From Candidatus Glassiibacteriota bacterium (GTDB lineage Bacteria; Gemmatimonadota; Glassbacteria; GWA2-58-10), in the NCBI GenBank assembly GCA_030604975.1, contig JAUVUV010000174.1, positions 1-5,580 on the forward strand: a stretch of DNA of 5,580 bases. The letters run 5' to 3'. The position numbers and the translations under genes are program-made. Numbering within the stretch: the stretch's first letter is position 1; every line of letters starts with the position of its first letter. Below are positions 1 through 5,318 of the stretch, one piece after another. Under the pieces are notes generated by a model. The model was given only the letters and a program-made list of their open reading frames with translations. It did not search any database and was not told where the DNA came from.

Positions 1-2
1 CG

Positions 3-1223
3 ATTATCTTTGCTGTTCCTTTTCTTTTTGCTTACGGCAGCGAGGCCTGGTACGAGATACTTCACATCTACCTCGCAGACTACATCCCCTTTATCATCCT
101 CCTCTGGGGGCTGTTTACCGCCTCAGGAGGCATTCTGATCAGGGGCAAGCTGAAAGGAACCCCAACTGTCAATACTGTATTCCTGCTGATCGGCACGATC
201 ATCGCCTCGTGGGTAGGAACTACCGGTGCCGCGATGCTTTTGATTCGTCCGGTGATCCGTTCGAATAAAGAGCGCAAGAACAAGATACATATTATCATCT
301 TTTTCATTTTCCTGGTAGCCAATATCGGAGGCAGCCTCACCCCGCTGGGAGACCCACCGCTGTTTCTCGGGTTCCTTCACGGAGTGTCCTTTTTCTGGAC
401 CTTGAAACTGCTGCCAATGATGTCATTTGTTTCGGTTATCCTGCTGGCGCTCTTTTTCCTGATCGACACCGTTCTATACAATCGCGAAAAGAAAACCGCC
501 GGCGAACGGGCTGCAATGGGCAGAGAAGAAGAAACGGAGCCGATCAAGGTGCTGGGGCTTTACAACCTGATTTTTCTGATGGGGATCATGGGAAGCGTAC
601 TGATGAGCGGTATGGTGAAACTCGGGGAAGTCAATGTCGGTGGAGTGCATATGGGAATCCAGAACATCCTGCGCGATATCCTGATCATAATCATGGGCCT
701 GCTTTCCCTTTACTTCACCCCGAAAGCCATTCGGGAGGAAAACGAGTTCACCTGGTTTCCCATTCAGGAGGTAGCCTACCTGTTTGCCGGCATCTTTATG
801 ACTATCGTACCAGCTCTTGCCATCCTTCGTGCTGGAGAACACGGGGCGCTCGCATTCCTGATCGAAATCGTGCGTCAGCCGGTACATTATTTCTGGATTA
901 CCGGTTCCCTTTCCAGTTTCCTGGATAATGCGCCCACCTATCTCACGTTTTTCAACAGCGCTCTCGGCCAGCTCTTGCCCGGAATCCCCGAGGCCCAGGC
1001 TGTACCAGAGCTGATGACCACATACAAGATTTACCTCAAAGCGATAAGCTGCGGGGCGGTATTTATGGGAGCGATGTCTTATATCGGCAACGCGCCGAAT
1101 TTCATGGTTCGTTCGATCGCCGAGGAAAGCGGAATCAAGATGCCGAGCTTTTTCGGCTTTATGGTCTATTCGATCTGTATCCTGATCCCCTTGTTTTTCC
1201 TGGTCACCATGATCTTCTTTTAA
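3..1223 (+). CDS. CitMHS_2/NhaD-like sodium:proton antiporter or anion transporter, 5' truncated
   Basis: This is an integral inner-membrane ion transporter of the ArsB/NhaD/CitMHS superfamily, closest by motif memory to the CitMHS_2 group usually annotated as sodium:proton antiporter. The frame is open from the left edge, so an ATG at 234 is internal and not the start. About 406 residues are visible, and perhaps 40-60 N-terminal residues are missing. Counting from the first visible residue, family signatures are GTTGAAMLLIRP (72-83), NIGGSLTPLGDPPLFLGF (107-124), a second half-signature FLDNAPTYLTFFNSALG (306-322) and YIGNAPNFMVRSIAEESG (360-377). The paired NIGG..GDPP and DNAP/GNAP motifs suggest the usual two inverted halves with re-entrant substrate-binding loops. 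About ten hydrophobic segments are visible, with a charged cytoplasmic-type loop near 160-180 (NREKKTAGERAAMGREEE). The transported ion cannot be told from sequence: Na+/H+ exchange is the common annotation, citrate the Pfam name. A terminator follows, so the gene is transcriptionally separate from mqnC. Confidence 0.88.
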   Translation: MIFAVPFLFAYGSEAWYEILHIYLADYIPFIILLWGLFTASGGILIRGKLKGTPTVNTVFLLIGTIIASWVGTTGAAMLLIRPVIRSNKERKNKIHIIIFFIFLVANIGGSLTPLGDPPLFLGFLHGVSFFWTLKLLPMMSFVSVILLALFFLIDTVLYNREKKTAGERAAMGREEETEPIKVLGLYNLIFLMGIMGSVLMSGMVKLGEVNVGGVHMGIQNILRDILIIIMGLLSLYFTPKAIREENEFTWFPIQEVAYLFAGIFMTIVPALAILRAGEHGALAFLIEIVRQPVHYFWITGSLSSFLDNAPTYLTFFNSALGQLLPGIPEAQAVPELMTTYKIYLKAISCGAVFMGAMSYIGNAPNFMVRSIAEESGIKMPSFFGFMVYSICILIPLFFLVTMIFF

Positions 1224-1263
1224 AGTGAGTTATCAGGCCAGAGAAGATGTATGTTTTGATGAC

Positions 1264-1310
1264 GGTTTGGGCGTGAAGTATATTACTCCTGCTCAAACCA
1301 TTTTTCTTTT
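1264..1310 (+). terminator. Rho-independent terminator after the antiporter gene
   Basis: GGTTTGGGC (1264-1272) can pair with GCTCAAACC (1291-1299), giving a 9-bp stem with one G-T wobble. The 18-nt loop contains a smaller AGTA/TACT stem (1277-1280 with 1284-1287). The downstream arm is followed directly by ATTTTTCTTTTT (from 1300). A stem followed by a T-tract 40 bp after a stop codon is the classic intrinsic terminator layout. The T-tract lies only on the + side, so it should act on rightward transcription from the antiporter. Confidence 0.72.
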
Positions 1311-1349
1311 TAAATCTTTTGGCATTAATCTTTCTTTGACAGTTATGCC

Positions 1350-2381
1350 ATGCGTAACGGCTTTCTTCGCCGCGGATCAGACTTGCTTGAGAGTACCAGC
1401 CTGCACCAGCTCGGCGCCCTGGCGGACAGGGTCCGCCGCTGGCTGCACCCCGAGGGTATTGTCACTTTTATCAATGACAGGAATATAAATTACTCGAATA
1501 TCTGTATCAGCCGCTGCCGTTTCTGCGCCTTTTATCGCACCCAAAAAGATCCCCAGGCTTATCTGCTGTCATCCGAGGAGATAGGCCGGAAAATCGATGA
1601 GGCAAAGTCCCGCGGCGCTGTGCAGATTCTTCTACAGGGGGGGCTTCATCCAGACCTGAGTCTGGATTGGTACCTGGAACTGCTGCGTTACATCAAGCGT
1701 TACCATCCGATTCACGTGCACGGTTTTTCCGCACCCGAGATCGACCATATCAGCCGTGTTTCCGGCCTCAGTCACGAGCGTGTGATCGAGAAACTGGCTG
1801 AGGCCGGGCTCGACTCGATCCCCGGCGGGGGAGCCGAGATTCTCTGCGCCCGGATTCGCCGTCTGATCAGTCCGCGCAAGCTGGGCGTGAGACGCTGGCT
1901 CAGAATACACGAAACCGCTCACAGTCTGGGACTCAAAACCACGGCCACCATGGTTTACGGGCTGGGGGAGAGGATGAGCGAGATTGTCGTTCACCTTCGC
2001 CATATCCACTCGCTTCAGGAGCGCACCGGTGGTTTTACCGCATTCATTCCCTGGAGCTTTCAGCCGGCAAACACCAGGCTGCCGCTTGAAAAAACCACCC
2101 CGGCGCTCTATCTGCGTATTCTCGCAGCAAGCCGGATACTGCTTGACAACGTGCCCAACGTCCAGGCCTCCTGGGTAACTCAGGGGCCCGATATCGCGCA
2201 GCTTGCCCTTTATTTCGGGGCCAACGACTTTGGCAGCACGATGCTCGAGGAGAACGTGGTGCGTGCCGCCGGCTGCAGTTTCAAAGTGATGGATGAAAAA
2301 ACCATCGCCAGGCTGATCCGCCAGGCGGGCTTCCGCCCGGCTCTCAGGAGCCAGGACTACAGTATCATTCGAAAGCTTTGA
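1350..2381 (+). CDS. mqnC: Cyclic dehypoxanthine futalosine synthase MqnC (radical SAM)
   Basis: MqnC is a cytoplasmic radical SAM enzyme of the futalosine route to menaquinone. It cyclises dehypoxanthine futalosine to the spiro compound cyclic-DHFL. The 343-residue product has the cluster-binding motif C52-x3-C56-x2-C59 in NICISRCRFCAFYR. Other MqnC hallmarks are DRNINYSN (43-50), LLQGGLHPDL (94-103), HVHGFSAPEI (122-131), GLDSIPGGGAEIL (153-165), TTATMVYGLGE (197-207), GGFTAFIPWSFQPANT (227-242) and NDFGSTMLEENVVRAAG (292-308). The last motif and GGGAEIL separate it from its paralogue MqnE. The start is the first ATG after an in-frame stop at 1326. It has no clear Shine-Dalgarno sequence and seems a few residues shorter at the N-terminus than typical MqnC, but LLESTSLHQLGALADRVRR already matches the family's N-terminal helix. 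No mqnA, mqnB, mqnD or mqnE is in the window. The next gene follows after 33 bp, so they are probably cotranscribed. Confidence 0.95.
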   Translation: MRNGFLRRGSDLLESTSLHQLGALADRVRRWLHPEGIVTFINDRNINYSNICISRCRFCAFYRTQKDPQAYLLSSEEIGRKIDEAKSRGAVQILLQGGLHPDLSLDWYLELLRYIKRYHPIHVHGFSAPEIDHISRVSGLSHERVIEKLAEAGLDSIPGGGAEILCARIRRLISPRKLGVRRWLRIHETAHSLGLKTTATMVYGLGERMSEIVVHLRHIHSLQERTGGFTAFIPWSFQPANTRLPLEKTTPALYLRILAASRILLDNVPNVQASWVTQGPDIAQLALYFGANDFGSTMLEENVVRAAGCSFKVMDEKTIARLIRQAGFRPALRSQDYSIIRKL

Positions 2382-2414
2382 AGTGGATTAATAGCTTGAA
2401 AGGGACATATCGCC

Positions 2415-3335
2415 ATGGAGCAATCTTTATCCGCCCTGGAAAAAGCTCCGAAAAATTATAAGGGTTTTGCAGTTATCGGCGGAAGCGGCGCTTACGACAT
2501 TGCCATGAATCTTATCGGTGAACCCCTGGGTGAACTGGCTCTGGATACCCCTTTCGGCAAAGTCTCAGGCATCCGTTTCCTCGGTCTGGAATCAGCCGGC
2601 GGCTCAGTCGCTTTCATCTCACGGCACGGTTGGACTGGCTACACGATTACTGCTCCGGATGTTAATTATCGGGCGAATATCTGGGCCTTGAAAGAGATCG
2701 GCACAACGAGAATCCTCTCCTGGAGCGGTCCTGGGACGGTGGATCCAAATTTTACGCCGGGTGATTACGTTCTCCCGGAAGACCTGATCGATCTCACCAG
2801 GAAAAGAGAAAACACTTTTTTCACCGGGACCGGTCTGGGGTTTATCCGGCAGAATCCCGTGTTTTGTCCCACAATGCGGAAAGTGCTGGTCAGGAGCCTC
2901 GAAAGCCTGGGGGTGGACTACCATACTGACGTGGTGTACGCGGTTACCGAGGGTCCCCGTCTGGAGACCCCGGCAGAGGTACGGATGATAAAACGCCTGG
3001 GAGGGCAACTGGTGGGCATGACCCTGGCCCCGGAAGCGTTTCTGGCAACTGAACTCGAAATCTGCTACCACGCTTGCTGTTACGTGGCAAACTGGGCTGA
3101 AGGTGTAAAGGAGCTTCCCTATAGAGCAGGGGAGCTTTTCGAGGGAATGGTCGAGGAGAATCTTGGCTCAAGGGTGGAAAATGCTGTTCAGGGTTTTGCG
3201 GATATCGTACGAGAGACCGCATCAGGGCTTTCGGCCTTGAAAAAACGCACCTGCCCCTGCTCAAGAGCCATGGAGCGCTACCGGCGCACCGGGCGAATCG
3301 GGCCGGACTGGCACACATGGATTCTCCAGCGGTGA
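2415..3335 (+). CDS. MTAP/PNP-family purine nucleoside phosphorylase, probably 6-oxopurine-preferring
   Basis: A cytoplasmic nucleoside phosphorylase of the PNP_UDP_1 superfamily, MTAP branch, which splits a purine nucleoside with phosphate into base and sugar 1-phosphate. Its 306 residues include the N-terminal GGSG (22-25), DTPFGKVSG (44-52), the phosphate-site RHG (70-72), VNYRANIWALK (83-93), PGDYVLPEDLIDLTRKRENTFF (115-136), TEGPRLETPAEVRM (178-191) and GMTLAPEA (201-208), whose Met202 and Thr203 align with the ribose and phosphate contacts of human MTAP. The base-recognition segment reads VANWAEG (224-230). Asn226 stands where adenine-specific MTAPs have Asp (TDYDCW), as in 6-oxopurine enzymes such as Pseudomonas methylthioinosine phosphorylase. 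A C-terminal CPC motif (280-282) resembles the CXC of archaeal MTAP/PNPs. AAAGGGA at 2399-2405 supports the ATG start with 9 nt spacing. Position after mqnC suggests, but does not prove, a role in futalosine or hypoxanthine handling. Substrate is inferred; the family assignment is firm. Confidence 0.88.
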   Translation: MEQSLSALEKAPKNYKGFAVIGGSGAYDIAMNLIGEPLGELALDTPFGKVSGIRFLGLESAGGSVAFISRHGWTGYTITAPDVNYRANIWALKEIGTTRILSWSGPGTVDPNFTPGDYVLPEDLIDLTRKRENTFFTGTGLGFIRQNPVFCPTMRKVLVRSLESLGVDYHTDVVYAVTEGPRLETPAEVRMIKRLGGQLVGMTLAPEAFLATELEICYHACCYVANWAEGVKELPYRAGELFEGMVEENLGSRVENAVQGFADIVRETASGLSALKKRTCPCSRAMERYRRTGRIGPDWHTWILQR

Positions 3336-3362
3336 TCAGGATTCGGGCCAAGGCGGCTCTTA

Positions 3363-3391
3363 TTGACAAGACCTTTAAAGAAACCTAAATT
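3363..3391 (+). promoter_or_regulatory. Candidate sigma70-type promoter upstream of the purE-like operon
   Basis: TTGACA (3363-3368) is a perfect -35 match, followed after exactly 17 nt by TAAATT (3386-3391), a 4/6 match to the -10 box. Transcription from it would give a leader of about 130 nt before the purE-like start. The -10 box lies inside the 20-bp inverted repeat at 3380-3399. A rival is an extended -10 (TGCTATGTT, 3418-3426) in an AT-rich stretch without a good -35. At most one of these need be real. Confidence 0.4.
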
Positions 3392-3399
3392 CAGGTTTC
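3380..3399. repeat. 20-bp near-perfect inverted repeat: operator or weak terminator
   Basis: GAAACCT (3380-3386), six bases, then AGGTTTC (3393-3399). Including the central AATT, 18 of 20 positions are self-complementary. It sits 45 bp after the phosphorylase stop codon. What follows (AAGTAATTTATT) is AT-rich but has no T-run, so a terminator reading is weak. The overlap with a candidate -10 box favours a repressor-binding operator, though RNA hairpin formation remains possible. Confidence 0.5.
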
Positions 3400-3445
3400 A
3401 AGTAATTTATTAAAAATTGCTATGTTAGAGAGCAGATAAACCCAA

Positions 3446-3463
3446 AAAACTGTTCCCGGTTTT
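3446..3463 (+). other. Small leader hairpin upstream of the purE-like gene
   Basis: AAAACTG (3446-3452) pairs with CGGTTTT (3457-3463) around a TTCC loop, seven pairs including one wobble. An alternative pairing of AAACC (3438-3442) with GGTTT (3458-3462) would exclude it. It could be a weak terminator (A-tract before, only four Ts after) or a leader structure. I see no known purine riboswitch core in this leader. Treat as a structural observation only. Confidence 0.25.
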
Positions 3464-3527
3464 CATATCAGCGATCTTTCATTCTGTGATGTTATTTTTA
3501 TGAATCTAATGATGGAGAAAAAAATAA

Positions 3528-3935
3528 ATGGAAGAAAAAGTTCTGATAATAATCGGCAGTGAATCAGACCGTGAGGTCATGTCGAAAGCCGAGAAAGTGC
3601 TCGAAGAGGCCGGCGTTGGCTATCGGACGGTCGTTTCCAGTGCTCACCGCGACCCGGACGGCACCAGGGAAAAAGTGATCCAGGCAGACAAGGATGGAAT
3701 CAAAGTAATCATAGCAGGTGCCGGATTGAGTGCGGCTTTGCCGGGTTTTTGCGCATCCCTTTCACCTCTGCCGGTAATCGGGGTACCGATCGCCTCCGGG
3801 GCCCTGGCCGGCCTGGACGCGCTTCTTTCGATAGCGCAAATGCCGCCCGGAGTTCCTGTTGCAACAGTCGGGATAGACGGGGCGCAAAACGCTGCTCATC
3901 TCGCCTTGCGAATCTTAGGACTAATCCGTGATTGA
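3528..3935 (+). CDS. PurE-family (AIR carboxylase/N5-CAIR mutase-like) protein, short variant
   Basis: PurE enzymes act in de novo purine synthesis, moving the carboxyl group to form 4-carboxy-5-aminoimidazole ribonucleotide. The 135-residue protein begins with the phosphate-binding GSESD (10-14), then the catalytic SAHRDP (38-43, with His40 and Arg41), GAGLSAALPG (64-73), LPVIGVP (81-87) and LLSIAQMPPGVPVATVGID (99-117). The QMPPGVPVATV stretch separates it from the LarB relatives. Compared with class I enzymes such as the 169-residue E. coli PurE, it lacks most of the C-terminal tail. The usual GAGGAAHLPG loop has Ala70 in place of the conserved His; as I recall, archaeal-type PurE proteins show similar loops. 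GGAG at 3514-3517 supports the ATG with 10 nt spacing. No purK is present in the window. It heads an operon overlapping the next gene by 8 bp. The fold is certain, but whether it is the cell's main PurE or a divergent paralogue is open. Confidence 0.85.
   Translation: MEEKVLIIIGSESDREVMSKAEKVLEEAGVGYRTVVSSAHRDPDGTREKVIQADKDGIKVIIAGAGLSAALPGFCASLSPLPVIGVPIASGALAGLDALLSIAQMPPGVPVATVGIDGAQNAAHLALRILGLIRD
3917..3920 (+). promoter_or_regulatory. Ribosome binding site fixing a GTG start
   Basis: AGGA lies inside the last codons of the purE-like gene, 7 nt before the GTG at 3928. It supports GTG rather than a later ATG as the start of the YrdC gene, and suggests translational coupling across the 8-bp overlap. 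Confidence 0.55.
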
Positions 3936-4614
3936 AAAGCTCGTTACAATCCATGGTGGCAGTTATCCCGAGGATTTGCTCGATACGGCCGCCTCGCTGT
4001 TAAAAGAGGGCGCCGTAGTCGTTCATCCCACGGAAACTATTCACGGTTTCGGTTGCCGGTACGACAGCATCGAGGCGGTCGAGCGTATCATGAGGATCAA
4101 GGGCAGGGAGGGTAAAAAGCCCATGATTCTGCTTGTTCCCGGAAAGGGCTGGATCGAGAGGCTTTGCCGGGAGGTACCGGAGGCGGCATGGAGACTGGCC
4201 GAACTTTTCTGGCCGGGAGCGTTAACCATAGTTTTTCATGCCCGGCAACAGGTTCGCCAGAACTGCCCCTGGATCTATCAGACCGTGGCGCTGCGGCAGA
4301 CTGCGCATCCATTCACGGCTCAGCTTGTGCAGAAAATCGATTTACCGGTGGTCTCCACCAGCCTCAGCAGGTCCGGCCAGGCGTTGCCGCGGGACTTCCG
4401 CCGGTTTCTGGACAAGTTGGTAGAACAATTCAAAACGGACAATTCACTCCGGCTGGAGCTTGCGATTATTGACGAAAAACTCGAAAATGGCTCATCGCAG
4501 CCTTCCACCATTGTTTCGGTCGTGGATAAAAACTCGATCACTCTGATCCGTGAAGGAGCCCTGACAGCCGAGGAAATTGCTGAAATAAGCGGTCTTAATG
4601 TGCTCAGAAAATAG
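3928..4614 (+). CDS. YrdC/Sua5-domain protein, putative threonylcarbamoyl-AMP synthase
   Basis: YrdC/Sua5 proteins make threonylcarbamoyl-AMP from threonine, bicarbonate and ATP, the first step of the t6A modification at tRNA position 37. The 228-residue product is a YrdC domain only, with no Sua5 C-terminal domain. Motifs in order are VVHPTETIHGFG (31-42), IKGREGKKPM (57-66, the KxR nucleotide-binding element), FWPGALTIVF (94-103), VALRQTAHPF (120-129), STSLSRSGQALP (143-154), QPSTIVS (191-197) and LIREGAL (206-212). Two positions depart from the family. The S-A-N-x-S-G signature reads S-L-S-R-S-G, replacing Asn by Ser147, and the usual VRxPxHP has Thr125 in place of Pro. The GTG start overlaps the preceding stop codon and is preceded by AGGA. 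The gene lies before a YwlE-like phosphatase, the same order as ywlC-ywlE in Bacillus. Family membership is clear; activity as the main TsaC/Sua5 is likely but weakened by the Asn loss. Confidence 0.85.
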   Translation: MIEKLVTIHGGSYPEDLLDTAASLLKEGAVVVHPTETIHGFGCRYDSIEAVERIMRIKGREGKKPMILLVPGKGWIERLCREVPEAAWRLAELFWPGALTIVFHARQQVRQNCPWIYQTVALRQTAHPFTAQLVQKIDLPVVSTSLSRSGQALPRDFRRFLDKLVEQFKTDNSLRLELAIIDEKLENGSSQPSTIVSVVDKNSITLIREGALTAEEIAEISGLNVLRK

Positions 4615-4624
4615 CAACGCCAGC

Positions 4625-4634
4625 GTATGCATAC
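4625..4634. repeat. Perfect 10-bp palindrome GTATGCATAC
   Basis: This lies in the 48-bp gap between the YrdC gene and the phosphatase gene. It is fully self-complementary without a loop, so DNA-dimer binding is more plausible than an RNA hairpin. Chance is possible for a single 10-mer. Confidence 0.35.
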
Positions 4635-4647
4635 TCATTGATTACGG

Positions 4648-4657
4648 TCTCGCGAGA
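4648..4657. repeat. Perfect 10-bp palindrome TCTCGCGAGA
   Basis: A second perfect palindrome 13 bp after the first, ending 5 bp before the phosphatase ATG. It contains GAGA (4654-4657), the only ribosome-binding-like sequence for that gene, so pairing or protein binding here could affect translation. Confidence 0.35.
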
Positions 4658-4662
4658 TAGAT

Positions 4663-5157
4663 ATGACTGGAAAAGCTGATCAAAAAATCAACCTTCTTTT
4701 TCTCTGCACTGGAAACACCTGCCGCAGTCCGATTGCAAAGGTGCTTTTTGAAGATATGTTATCCCGGAGCGAGTTGAGACACAGGGTCAGGGTTGAATCG
4801 GCTGGGACTATGGCTGCCGAGGGCTGTCCGGCAAGTCAGTTTGCTGTTGAGGTTTGTCGGGAACAGGACCTGGAGCTTTCATCACATAACAGCAAAACTA
4901 TCACAGATAAACTTATCGCAGACTCGGATCTGATTCTTGTCATGCAGGCCTCGCATAAAACCTATCTCAGCCAGAGCAGGTCGGCCAACCGAAAAACAAT
5001 CCGGCTGTTAAGCGAGTTTGCCACTGGGCCGGATAAAGACAAGGATATAGAAGATCCGTTCGGCGGAACCAAAGAGCAATATGAATTAACTTTCACGCAG
5101 ATAAAAAACACCCTGGAAGGCTTGCTTGTCTTTCTGACCGAAACTTATGGCTTATAA
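4663..5157 (+). CDS. Low-molecular-weight phosphatase, YwlE-type putative protein-arginine phosphatase
   Basis: A cytoplasmic phosphatase of the low-molecular-weight protein tyrosine phosphatase fold, 164 residues. The catalytic P-loop is C15-TGNTC-R21-SP (C-x5-R), with Cys15 as nucleophile and Arg21 binding phosphate. The general acid is Asp131 in EDPFGGT (130-136). SAGT (46-49), HNSKTIT (75-81) and DSDLILVM (87-94) complete the family pattern. At the fifth loop position it has Thr19, where tyrosine phosphatases usually have Ile or Leu (CxGNICRSP). In Bacillus YwlE this Thr selects phosphoarginine over phosphotyrosine. DPFGG and the position after a Sua5 gene also match YwlE. Arsenate reductase activity is a less likely alternative. 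The ATG at 4663 is the only good start and leaves a 9-residue lead before the first strand; its ribosome-binding site is weak. The kinase partner (McsB) is not in the window, so phosphoarginine specificity is inferred. Confidence 0.88.
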   Translation: MTGKADQKINLLFLCTGNTCRSPIAKVLFEDMLSRSELRHRVRVESAGTMAAEGCPASQFAVEVCREQDLELSSHNSKTITDKLIADSDLILVMQASHKTYLSQSRSANRKTIRLLSEFATGPDKDKDIEDPFGGTKEQYELTFTQIKNTLEGLLVFLTETYGL

Positions 5158-5196
5158 ACTCCAGATTAAATAAAAGTTTGCCCGATACATTTTCGT

Positions 5197-5225
5197 TTGA
5201 CTTAAATCCCGTTCTAAAATAGATT
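5197..5225 (+). promoter_or_regulatory. Candidate sigma70-type promoter before the last gene
   Basis: TTGACT (5197-5202), 17 nt, then TAGATT (5220-5225), in an AT-rich 161-bp gap that shows no terminator hairpin. The architecture matches the candidate at 3363-3391 (TTGACA, 17 nt, TAAATT). It would give a leader of about 60-90 nt depending on the start codon used. Confidence 0.4.
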
Positions 5226-5318
5226 ACTAACACAGATGGCAGATCGAACATCCCGGACAAAATTTTCACCGGAAGAGATGGCTCCCCTGTGAAGAAAAAC
5301 CATCTGACAATAATTTTT

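Noticed and set aside
474..887. Long antisense frame opposite the antiporter, and similar antisense frames opposite mqnC and the phosphorylase
   Set aside because: Each lies fully opposite a well-supported conserved gene, shows no recognisable motif and has shadow-type composition.
1336..1341. Perfect TTGACA just before the mqnC start
   Set aside because: The matching -10 position (about 1359-1364, GGCTTT) is a poor match and already inside the gene, so it cannot drive mqnC from this start.
1225..1488. 87-residue + strand reading frame from a GTG right after the antiporter
   Set aside because: It runs through the terminator and then out of frame over the conserved N-terminus of mqnC; its composition (Ser/Pro/Arg/Thr rich at the end) is a shadow frame.
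3332..3388. 18-codon frame from a GTG overlapping the phosphorylase stop as GTGA
   Set aside because: It is too short, has no recognisable content and runs into the candidate promoter and palindrome; overlap of this kind arises easily by chance.
3400..3527. Purine riboswitch in the leader of the purE-like gene
   Set aside because: The conserved core loops and flanking stems of the purine riboswitch are not visible; only small AT-rich hairpins are present.
3500..3562. 20-codon frame MNLMMEKKING... before the purE-like gene
   Set aside because: It overlaps the ribosome-binding site and start of a well-supported gene in another frame and has no ribosome-binding site of its own.
3528..3935. LarB (nickel-pincer cofactor) instead of PurE
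   Set aside because: LarB shares the AGMxGALP-like loop, but this protein is far shorter, has the SAHR motif near the N-terminus, and carries the PurE-specific QMPPGVPVATV segment.
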